From NCBI GenBank assembly GCA_947652115.1, contig OX393562.1, forward strand, positions 21,057,969 through 21,121,968: DNA of 64,000 nucleotides, given 5' to 3'. How positions within the stretch are numbered: position 1 is the first letter of the stretch; every line of letters begins with the position of its first letter. Positions 39,701-51,700 of the stretch are shown here, piece after piece. Position numbers and translations under genes: made by a program. The DNA is from Blastomussa wellsi (lineage: Eukaryota; Cnidaria; Anthozoa; Scleractinia; Plerogyridae). The notes under the pieces were generated by a model. That model saw only the letters and a list, made by a program, of their open reading frames with translations, had not been told where the DNA came from and ran no database searches.

Positions 39701-42700
39701 CATTGTAATTAGTGTAAGTACTATTTTGCATTGATTGGTGAATTTATATTTATATTCATATTAGTATTTGTTTATATTATTTGCAATGGAATACAAAAAA
39801 TGTGCAAAACAAAATGTAAAAAGACAGCCAGTTGATGCAATGCCAAACTTGCTCAAAATGAACGTTCCCCGGCCAATATCTGCAGAATGCTTTGATGGCT
39901 GAGAGAAGCCGGCTTTGGAAGCTGTATAACAACGCTGAATTGTTCTTGTTACACCTTCCCATGCAACATTGATACTTTCCTGTTAAACAAGTGATTAGAC
40001 TACACACCTCTTTGGGGACAAATGGATCAAAGAAACAATCCAGAATACGCATCAGGCTGCACGTCAGGTTACTGTTGACAGTTATAACAAACTCCTTGGT
40101 GTTATTCCTCAAGAAAGTCAGCGAATCCTGAATATCAAGCAAATGTATAACTTAAATATGCACTTACATAGAACCTGCATAGCTAAAAGAAGCTTATGTC
40201 AAAAACGCAGTCAGATCATGGTTTCGTTGTGGGTGTTGTTTCATTTAGCCAATCAAAACGGCTTGCACGCTTCTATTAACAAAACAACCTTTCCAACCTT
40301 AGGTTTTTGCAACTTTCAACAAAATCAAGAAACATAACTAAGGTACACTGACTTCACACGCTAAGAAACCTTATGACCTTACCTCAAGGAATGTATCAAA
40401 AAGCGACTGTAACTTGTCTTTGTGATCAAATATGGCGTCAGGGAGCGTTTTTAGGTAGCAGTTCACATACGGCTTAAGACCCAAGATACTAGGTTCCAGG
40501 TACACCATACCACAGCGGCTGACAGTGGCCGGGGAGGCAACAGCAAGGTCCTGGACCTCGAACATCATTGTCATGGCCTGCAAATGACGTGCATTGTGAG
40601 GTCGTAAAATCGCGAATATTACCGATCTGCCGAATATTTCCGATGACTTCCGAGTCTCGTGATGACAAAATAGACGATTTATAACTCAATACCAAGGCTT
40701 ACCTCGGAGAGTTTGATAATTTCTCCGCTTGTAAGACAGAGCTTCTTGTTGTCATCTAACACAGTGTTCATGTTTTCGATCCACACGGCGTCTACAGGCC
40801 CATCAAACACGTACCATTTCTTATCACTTGTTGTACTCGAGCTTCCAACACGGATCATGGATGATAAGATACCGTCAGTCCTTAAAGCATAACAGCAAAC
40901 AATCAATCAAAACTGAAAACTAAATAACGAAACTATTGCAAAATTCCGATACGTAAGAACCAATCAGTGGTCTCCGTATTATTTTCTGGAAAGGACCTGG
41001 CGTGTAATCAGTTGAGCTTATGTATTCAAGTGAAAACTCTGCGCATAATGAAGGAGCGGGGGAGAGGTGGGGAAAGGATGGCGCTCAAGTAAACAACGTC
41101 CATGATAGACAAGGCCACTCGCGAGTTAAGAAGCAGGTCTTTCGGGAAGGAGACAGCAAACCAGGCTCACCCGAGAAAAAAGATCTTCCCCCAAACTCGA
41201 GAATGACCGTGCCTATTACAGAAGTTCTTTATCTCATTACTTGCAGAAAGCGAGAAAAGGGAGATCTACTGAAATGAAACAAGGGTTACCGGTATCAGTT
41301 CGGGGGGTGTCAGACGGAAAATAGAATGCAACCTACCATTCGTGAGTTAGTAAATCAAATTCTCCATACAGCTGTCCCATGGTGATGGATTTAGGATTCA
41401 GTACAAATGTATGCACCTCTTCATACGGGCTGCCTGCTGGTGAATCTTTACCTTTCAATGACGTCAGGGCTTTCTTCAGAACTTCGTAGCACTGCAGAAA
41501 GAGACAACAAAGTACGAACTGTAAATTACATATTTTAGGTTCCCCTTGGTTAAAATCGGGTGCTACCAACAGGCGAAAATATATTTCTCCGAATAATTCT
41601 AAAATATTTTATCAGATTGACCTGTCTGTAAATGCTATGTTTCTCTTCAAGTAAAACTACTTGCAATTTGAGTTTTTGCAGTCACCGGTTAGACAAAACG
41701 GAAAAACGTGGTAAACCAGAAAGACAGGTACTATACGATTGATTTTGGTGATTCTCAAGCAACCCTGATAAAAAGTATGATATAATGCACAACCTAATAT
41801 GACTGGATTTGAAGTGACCTTTCTTCGTTTATCCAGAAGGATAACAGAAACAGTAGCAATTACCGTGTGACTGACTACTCACCCTTGTTTTTCCTGATCC
41901 AGTAGGGCCAACCAACATAAGTCCATGCCTGACAACAGTTGTCTCGTACAGCTGAATGCACTTGGTGACAAATCCATCCACATCTTCGAGGCCCAACTTC
42001 AGGCAAGTTTTGCGGATAGAGTCTTCCAGATCGCCATAATCAATAGGTTTCTCCCTGTGAAGAAACCCGCAATAAATTCTAGTATAACTATAATCTGTAT
42101 TCATTATTACAAAAAAGTGCCAATCTCACAAGCGTTCTGTTCGGTTTAAACAGCGTGATAGCACGTGCGGGAGCTGACGAGTGCTGTCGCCATGTGCATT
42201 TGTTGCTTCGGGATTGATCATTACAAATCTCGCTTTCCGGCAAAATCAAAAGGACGTGACAAGCGCACTCGAGAAGTAGGGAGAAACATAACTATGGGAG
42301 AAACGAGTGTTTCTCCCTATTTCGTCCGTGCTCTTGTCACTTCTTGTCACTGCGTTCGAGTGCTGGCCAGGACACTGCGTTGTGTTCTTGGACAAAAACA
42401 CTTTACTCTCACAGTAGTGCCTCTCTCTACCCAGGAGTACAAATGGGTACCGGAGCTACAGATGCCGGAACTAAGCGCAGAGGGGCTACGTGCCAGCGGG
42501 CTTGCAAGTTCACTACTTAATTTGTTTACTACTTACTTGACTTTCGGGAAAAGATCAGAGACAATTCCACGGAAAAGCTTCAAATCATCTTGCAAGAACT
42601 TCGGCACGTTCACATCTCGAATTGCACGCAATACAATAAGTTCCTAAGGTGGAAAAAGAGAAAAACCTGATTGATGTAAAGCAATAAGGCAGAATTTAAC

Positions 42701-45700
42701 AAAACAGCTTTCGGGGCAGTGTAAAAAAACTTCAGGGAAATTGCAATTTTCCCTACCTCGCTCATTTCTGGATTTTCTCTCTTCAGGTTACCAGCAGCTG
42801 AAATGACTGTTTTCACAGCTCGCATTCCAAAGTCGTAGTGATCCTATAACAAGGAGCAGTTATTTGCAATTGTACCGCAATTGTTAAATAAAACTATACC
42901 GACTATTCCTTTACTAAAGTAAAGCAGAGAAGTCAGTTTCTCCAATACAGCATTTTAAACCAGTGGCGGATCAATACTTCTTTCTAAGGAGGGGTAGGGG
43001 GTGGCCCCCTGGGCCCCTCCCATAGATCCGCCACTGTAAACTGTGTGATGATGACCCCTCCTCCCTACGAACCTGTGAACTGAGTTGTTCTGATGACAGC
43101 TTGAATGTGGTGGTAATCTTCTTGGCCAAAGCTTTAGCTTCCGAAAAACCAAACGAGAAGAGACTGATCTCAGCAATCAATGCATAATCAGGAACCATCA
43201 TGGCGACTGGACGGAATAAGGCCTGCAGAAAAATGATAATATAATGACAGTGATGGCAACATGCAATGTGACACAGGGATGGCACAATATGAATCCCGAT
43301 CACTTTTATGTTGCAGGCAAATTTCCCCAGAAATTTAAATAAAGTGCGAGTAAATCATCAATACGCGAGACACATGGAAATTAAAGCCTGTCGACAATTA
43401 ATGTTTTCAGTATACCGTAAATGATCTAGTCAACGCCGAGGGCGTCTATTCAATTTTAGTGGTGTAAGGGGGGCGTTAAATAGATATGAGGCGTTTATTA
43501 GAGAGGGGGCGTTTATTTCAAGTTAACTGTAACAACTAAAAAATCCAAATAAAAGTTAAGAGTTGTATCAACGCGGCGACAACAGCAAGTTTATAGTGCT
43601 TTACGAATGTCTTCGTTGTTATCTGGGTAATTATGAGCGCAGAAATTAGATCGCGGAAATTAAGAAAATAAAATAGCGATATCCGTACTTTGTACCTGAG
43701 ATCGAACAGGATAAAATTCGTAAGCCACTGCTGTCCAAGCTACCAAGGTGTTAAATTAATTGCGTGATTTTGCTTTAGAGTAGGTATGGTTTATATGCAA
43801 ATGCAGCCATAACACTACTGGAACAAAGACCTGAAAAGAAAATTTCAAAGCCACATGAGAACGGCCGTATGTGGCCATACCCCGCCAGGTATTTCGTCCA
43901 CTTTTAGGGCTAACCCATATACGGCCGCTCTCATGTGGCTTTGATAGCTCAGTTGGTAGAGCACTGCACCGGTAACGCAGAGGCCGTGGGTTCGAATGCC
44001 GTTCAAAGCCTGAAATTTTATTTTCAGGTCTTTGTTCCAGTAGTGTTATGGCTGCATTTGCATATAAACCGTACCTACTTAATCGCTACTGTTGGACATT
44101 CATTAATTTGCTTTAGAGTGTTTTCTTGATTTTTAGGGGAGGCGTCTATACGAAACGGGGCGTTTATTAGAGAGGGGCGTCTATTTCAAGCTTCACACCT
44201 TACCAGGGGCGTTTAATGGACAGGAGGAGGGCGTTTATTAGATCATTTACGGTACACATGAAGAGTGTCAACCTACCATCCTGGTCAAAGACATTTTGCC
44301 AGGATTGCAGTGTAATGACGGTCTCTTTTACTACAAGCTCCTCTAGAGTTAAAGGTTCACACCACAGCCAATTGAGGGGCCACTCTGAACGGTTACACTC
44401 ACTCATATAATTAGTTGAACATTCATGACTTAATGCTTAACTGTAGTAAGGAAAGTGATTAGACCATAGACTTTTCCATACATCATCAGATATTCAACAG
44501 TCTTACCTTTAGATTGTCTGGCAGCTCTGTTCTTCCCGCATAACCAGGATTCATTGTAATAAACACAGCACATGAAGGTCTTAGTGCAAGTTCAACACCT
44601 TCAAACATAAAGCGCTCAACCTACAAACCAAAAACAATAGTATTAAACCTGGTGGTATGAGCTTTTATAAGAACCCCCCACACCCTTTCCTTTAATTTGT
44701 TAGCAGAGTTTAAACCTCTCAAACACCACATTTTTTGGCAACAGTATTTTTCTTGTAGCATTTCCGCCGTTTTACTCATGATCAACTCGTACTGAAACGT
44801 ACAGGTAGCTACAATGTACTGTAGAATTCTCCGCTATTAAAAGCGCAAATAAACAGGAAAAAATGATACAAACCCTCGCTTCCAAAGCTTGTTGAATGGT
44901 AGAAATTTGCTGAGCCACCACAGACAATACTTCCACGTCTATACGATTAAACTCGTCAAAACACGCCCAAGCACCGGCGCTACAGACAGGACGAATAAAC
45001 AACAACGCGCTCAAATCAATGGTTAAAACTACAGTATGTATTCTGGGCGACTACATTACAATAAAATTAAAGTATCTGAATATTCTCAGTAAAGCTTTGT
45101 AAAAACGCAAAACTTCAAGAGCTGCGTTATTCTCTCATTGCTCTCCATTGCTACACGAAATTCCACATAACTTTAATTAGACACTTAAGATTAAAAATGC
45201 CATCTTTACATTAGATATATTTAGCCCCATACCTGGCCAAACCCTTGAAGAACTTCCCCATGGCCATAAAATCCAGCTGATCAGAGCAGTTGAACACTAC
45301 ACACTGAACTGCCATAGCTTTACCCAAATCCTGCAGAAAAAAATCAAAAGAATTAGTAAAGGATGACATGCGTTACAGGGTAAGATTTTTATTCCTACTA
45401 CTTTTTTTTAATTAGTGGACTTGGTTACATGTATCTGGTCGACAAACAACTGACGATAAGTTGTAAAGGAATAACTCAAACACACCTTCGTGGTTTCCGT
45501 CTTTCCTGTACCTGCAGGTCCAGCAGGTGCCCCTCCGAACTTCAGATGCAAAGCTCCAGTAAGAGTAAGATAACAGCGATCTGTCAGGGGGGTGATGACC
45601 AACCGACCTGTGTTGCCAAGGTACTCGTAGCCATAATTAAACTGTGCATTCACTGCGCGAATAATCATGTCATCTTCCCAGTAATACCTGGAGAGAGAGT

Positions 45701-48700
45701 GATTCATGTTACTGGCTTGCTTGCTGACATGTATATTAAAGAGAACACTTGCTGTTTTTTTTTTTTTTTTGCGAGCAATCCTTGTCTTGTTCACTGTTTG
45801 TAGCAACCCCGGCTTGTAGTCTAATCGTTAAGTATATGAACTCATAGTGAATCGTTAAGACTTGCCTTAACTGGCTGATCCATTCAAAATCATTTACATT
45901 CTTCACGTTTTCTGCGATCATCTTTGCTACCACATCGCAAGCATGGACCTGTAGATAATTCAAAAATTATGATTTGTTACATAACGTAGCCCATGTTTGA
46001 TATGATAATTTAATAATTCTACACCGAGTTGTCGAGTCAGCTTCTTAATATGCTAGTAAAGACAGAAAATTTACAGAATTATAAAACCAGTGTGCAGTAA
46101 ACAAAACGAGAAGAGAATGAAAGACAGGCAGCAGCTGGTCCAAGCTGTTAATTAGAGTAACGTTAACTTACCTCAATAACAATAAGTGCTCCCAGAATCA
46201 TCCGTGCAAGTTTACTGAGATTTCCTCTCACCAGGGTAACTAGATCGTTAAGCTTCAAAGGAAATAGTGCACCCATTAGAATCACTAATCCTCATTCGAC
46301 AGTTGAGAGAAGAAAAACCTGATCAGCATATCCATTAATGTTCAAAGCATTGGTTGTTTCAAGGTAGCAAGGCGTTCATGTTTGTTGTACATGTACGTCA
46401 GCTTCTCACTAACGTGTTTACTTGTCATAAATAGCCTGGAAACGCCCAAAACTATCAGGTAATAAATCCTGTACTCTACAGGGAAAAAATTGTACTCCCC
46501 ACATAGGCAAACGGGCACCTTCGGACTTGGGCGGGGGGGGGGGGGGGGACGGGGGGGGCTATAACAATTTCCGAATGTGTCGGCATTAAACCGGTATCCA
46601 ATTTTCTGAAAACCTGGGGGGCTGCAGCGCTCCTCCCCCCCCCCCCCCCCAGCTCGTACGCCTATGACTCCCCAGCAACAAAACGTACTTACCTGAGCCA
46701 TCAAAGCCTTGTATAGTTCGTCAATCTTGTTTTCAACCAGTGCTTCGGACACTTCTTTCGTCCAGTGGGTCTGACAACCCGCAATCACTACCTGCCCAGG
46801 CCACTGTAACACCCACTCTGTGCGAGGAGTCTGTTACACAAAAGAAAATTGCATCAGTGAGTGAAAACCTCCTACAAATGCAAAGGAAATATCTATAGCT
46901 ATGGAATACTGCACAACGGATAACCAGGCTTAAAATCTCGGGCCAACGGTACGCTAACAAGTAAACAAGCAGATCCTAAGTACTCTGAAAGATCTTTAGA
47001 GAGGTACAGAAAGCGAGTGATAACCAAGCGCAAAAAGGGACACTAACAATGGAATGGGTGAGGATTTTTCCATAGCTTTTATCTTTCCAATGCCATGAAC
47101 TGTAGGAGAAATGTGTAACCACTACTTGGAGTTGCAAGAACAAGTAACTTCTGTAAACTGAATTCTCTATTTTAGAACATAAAGAATGACATACATGTGT
47201 AACTTGCGCACACAGACTAGTAAAACGTTAAATAGCAAGCACTCATGTCGTACTGCATAACGCATTACCTCGCCATAAACTAGCAAAGCTCTGTTGATGA
47301 TCTCTCGTAAACTTCCTCTCATGGTGTTTTCCACTTCCAGTAGCCAGTCCTCGACATTTCCTGTAGGGTACAGCGTGTTGCTGAACGGCACACATTCTCC
47401 CTCACCAGAGAACATAGATGAGATACGCAAGTCTTCCTCAAATGCAAGCTACACAGAACAGGAGAAAGAGAAGTCTTACATCAATCAAACAACACTGCTG
47501 AGAACAAATGCTAATGGATACAGCTTCTCTCTGCATTAACATTACTTTGAGCGAGTTGGGGCTTATCCCAGGGCCTCAATATATAGCAATACGCAATTAC
47601 TCCTAACAGGATTTGGGTTTGTTGTATTATACTCTTGACTTAGAGAAAATTTATTTGTCTTTATCACTTTAGGTCTTCCTTCCGAAAAATTAAAACTTGA
47701 CTGAAAATTTACGCTAACTTCCCTTAAATAGAAACTCAGCTGTGGTCTATTGGAAATCCTTGAGTCTGATTGGTTCTCTCCGAAAGAAAACAATCACACG
47801 CACGTTGCTCTTTGAAGGCAACATTTTTCATGAACTGGTAGCTTTAGGAATGCAAATCCTTTTAGAGTTCATACTAAAACAATTAGAATACTCACCCTCG
47901 TTTTCTATGAACAATAGTCAACTAGGCTGCACCTTGTTGACTAGCCACTCATAGAAAACTTGGGATCATTGTCTAGTTGTTAAGTAGTGTTAAGCTTCTA
48001 ATTCTACTTGTCCTCGAGCGTAGAAGTTGCTACTAATTTGGAGTCTAGCGGGATTTCTCCTGATGTTTGCTCTACTGTTCTCTCGAAGAGTAACAAGCCT
48101 TTCATGTGAGACCTTGGGAGAATTGCTTTCAGACCCCTAATCTGTGCCGGCCAAATACTTTTACTATTGTCAAAATAGCATTAGCGAGCTTGAAGAAACC
48201 GGAAAAAGGTATATCGCTGTGGCGTTCCATCTGATCTGCTACATGTAAAACAAAAGAAAACTTCCAAAACACTGACATTGCTTCTTTTTTTTGTGTTTCG
48301 AATACCGTCCTGATGACGTACCTTGGCAATATTCTCGAAGCACTTGCGCAGATGAGGCTGAACAGCAGTAGGATCTTTAGTCTGAGACAGAATCTCGAGA
48401 AGCTCGTCATCTGACAAAAAGTAGAATCTGGGAAAAGCTGAACGTTTGGTCTCCAGATATTCACTGAGTCCCTTTTGAACCTGACAATTATACATTAGAC
48501 ACATGAATACAAAATAAGGAATTCCTAAGCAAACATGAACAGTTTGAAATAAATGCTTGTTTTCGCAGGCAAACTGTGATTTTCCAGTGTTCATACCTGT
48601 TCTAGCAGTTTGTTACATTCACGAAGACTTTCCAGTAGTCTAGCATCTGGACATAGCGAGATAACCTGAAAACACAACAAAGATGATAGTGATGAACACA

Positions 48701-51700
48701 TTTATCAGTCGGACGCTCATTCTCCTTCCCTCTCTCCAATGAAATCAAGAGCTTCTCGTTCACTTGGCTTCTGTGTATTTTCCAGCGCTTGACGCCGATT
48801 GCATGTTTTTATACTTTGAGCTCTGATCGGCTCACTGGGTTTGTTGTATTTGTAGTAACTGGCCAGATGCGAACAGATTGGTTTTTGGTTTTACATACAA
48901 CAGTCAACAAAAAGGTTTCAGTTGAACACATAGACTGTTGTTTGTCCCACCTGAGGATTCCCCTTAGCACTGTTCATCACTTTTCTCCATATCCTCTCCA
49001 TGGTCTGGTATCTCTTGCTTTCAACAGGCAGCTGTCGGTTAATGTCCTCAGAGCTGAATATGGGCTCCAAATACAGCCACTGCCGCTGACACTGCAGCCA
49101 CTCGTCCATCACATCCTGGGTCATCACTAACTTGCTCTCCCATGTGGTAATGCGTTCCTCAAATGGCTTCTTGTACGGCGAAAACGACATGCTCTGTGCC
49201 ATCACAATGTGATCGTCCAATAGCTGCGAGCAGTCGTCACTGACTTTCATGATGAACGTGCCTGTTTCCTTATATGGCATGACCTCGAGCATGACTGGCT
49301 TCCATTCCGACTCCATCTTGTCAAGTGCCTGATGGGGGATTGGTACACAATTAAGTTGATTAAAAGTTTTTGACGAAGCACTAACAATGCTAAATCCAAC
49401 AATAGCGGTTGGCTTTTCCTATTTGAAATCAACCCAACAAGGGATCACGTGAGATATTAAACCAACAAACTACCAATGGAAAGTATTTGTTGTTGCTCAA
49501 AGGTGCTAACAAAATAATGACGTCTGTTAAGGTGCCTTTGTCGAAAAACAGACCAAAATGCATATTTTTTGGTCTGTTCAATTAAAGAACTTAAGGTCGA
49601 TAAGTAAAAATATACATGCCAACAACACAAAAGTCGTGAGAAGAGTTTCGATTTTTGTAGTTGCTTGGTTACTTGGGATGGGAGCAACTGAAACTATTCA
49701 AGTAATGTATCTTGTGTGGACTGATTTGTGTGTTTTGTGTGTAAAAAACGTTCCAATGCAAAAAGCTGGACTTCATTGGCTTTAGCTTTGTACAACAGTT
49801 AAGGCGTATCATTTACCTGTTCAATGGAGTATTCTTTGCCAGCGATTTCTGCTACCTTAGCAATAACCTGAATGTGATCTTGCAGCTTCATTTCCAGGCA
49901 CTTTGTAAATGTTAACTGAGCGTTCGCCACAATAGGAAAACCAAGCTCTTTGGACAACTGTAAATAAATATTAAGTAGTTGAAAGTTTAGCAGGGCTTGG
50001 GCTTAGAAATTATAGAAATGTAAAAAACATTTCATTTTCGCACTAAAAGATGCGCAAGGTTTGGAAATGTTATTGAAAAGATAAGCTATTGGAAAAACTT
50101 CCCATCTAATAATCACCCCAGACTAAGTATGCAAGACCTAGTATACAATAGTTTTGCATCATTTGTTCATGTAAGATTTACATTGTAAGAAAGAGAAATT
50201 TAAAGACCGTTCATTGTCCATTTTGTACCTGTTCCCAATGTCTGCTTCTCATTCCAGGATTCCTCAATCCCTGAATGAGTGGAATGTACGGCTTGAAGTT
50301 CTCAATCTTTTCCTTAACCTCCTGTGCTACTTCCTGGCAAGCGGGGATCTCCTTGAAATGTTTTACACACTTGAAGACTGTCTTGAATGCATTGTTCACA
50401 TTCTGTTCCAGTTGCTCAGCGTCAATTGTAGTGAGTGGATCATTCATCCAGCTGTCATACCACTTCTGCCAGTCGGAAGCTGTTAACCACATGTTTTTGA
50501 ACGGTTCAAAGTCCTTGATCAAGCGTCCCAGCTTGTCGTACTATTGGGAATTAAAGAAACAGTTCAATATGAGCAAGAATGCAAAATGTTCATTTTGTCC
50601 ATTAAATAACAGTGTAATTGTGAGAGAGTTTTACATGTACATGTAAATGAGCTTGTATTGCTTCATTGTGAGAGAAAGATGGAGACATCAGTCTATGACA
50701 CCAGAAAAAACTCGCACATTACTGTTTTCCTTTATATTCAAGAGTCCCTTATTCTTAGTCCACCCAGAGATCGGAGCAAGTACATTTTGCTCTGACAAAA
50801 GGCTAATGCAATACATACATGTATGTCAGGCTTTGCAAAGAGCTTACAGCAGTTTATTTTCCTTGATCAATCTCCAGCTGATAATCAGCTAAGTGTTATT
50901 TTCTCACTGTTGCAACAAAACAATTTAACAACTTTTGGATCTTGTGTATTTAAGGCACCCATCAGCTGAGTATCAACCAATAATATCGGCTGAGTATCGG
51001 TCAACATATTGGCCGATATTCGATCGACATGTCGGCCGAGTGATGGTAGGCATCTCAACAGAGACTCGGATATTGGTTTCTGTCAACATTTGACAGCCGA
51101 GAATCACCTAATATATTGGCCAATAATCGGTTACTTTATAGACAGAGAGTTAATCGATATATCGGCCGACAATTCAGCAATAGTGTCGGTCAACATGTCG
51201 ATCGAATAGTCATTCAGCCCATACTCTACCAACACTTGCCCGCTTCTCTACCCGAACTATTTTTACTTTCCTCCACACAGTGCTTCTTCAAAAATCACAT
51301 TGCATTAGATATAAATTCAAAATGATGGCTGTTTGAATGATTATCTGAAATCGGTTAGTTCACCGGTCCCATGTGTTAAACAGAGGATGTGATGTGGCCA
51401 ACATAAAAAAGAAAGTTAACAAAAAAACATTATACCACCGACAGTCAAACAATATACCACCAAGAGTTTATCATATTGAAACAGTCGAGGTGCCAGCCAA
51501 GTGTCGGCCAATATACCAACTGAGTGTCGGGCAAGTATAAACCGGCATTGGTTGATACAGTGTATGTTGATCGACATATGGGTCACACATTGACATAATG
51601 AGTCGTATCTCAACCAACACTCAACCGTGAGTTGACCGACACTTGGTCGATATGTCGCCTGTTGGTCAATGGGTGCCTTAAATACGTATGATCCCAACTT

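Larger units (their letters stand above)
43415..44252. mobile_element. TA-flanked TIR element, family I copy 1, with nested insertion
   Basis: The ends CCGTAAATGATCTAGT and its inverse GATCATTTACGG are bordered by TA. Inner repeats of GGGCGTTTATTAGAG-type text are present near both ends. The second copy is at 60405-61316. A 326-bp foldback with a tRNA-like core is inserted at 43781-44106. It lies in DNAH1 intron 26. Confidence 0.72.
42757..45687 (-). other. DNAH1: DNAH1 exons 23-28: AAA1 motor module
   Basis: Exons: 45486-45687, 45233-45330, 44874-44979, 44507-44620, 43073-43222, 42757-42843 (residues about 1469-1721). The module begins at [20 protein letters not shown]. Walker A is [12 protein letters not shown] at the end of exon 23, Walker B is ACFDEFNRI in exon 25, and the sensor-I region is [15 protein letters not shown] in exon 26. 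All catalytic residues expected of the main ATPase site of dynein are present. A 76-bp transposon sits 36 bp beyond the exon 27 donor. Confidence 0.95.

Noticed and set aside
43937..44010. Functional tRNA-Thr gene
   Set aside because: Extra base after the acceptor stem, C at position 33, weak T stem and position inside a transposon make it a tRNA-like relic.
46342..46812. Open frame of 156 codons on the minus strand
   Set aside because: Only its first 40 or so residues are DNAH1 exon 20; the rest is read-through into the intron, including poly-Pro/Gly from the homopolymer runs.
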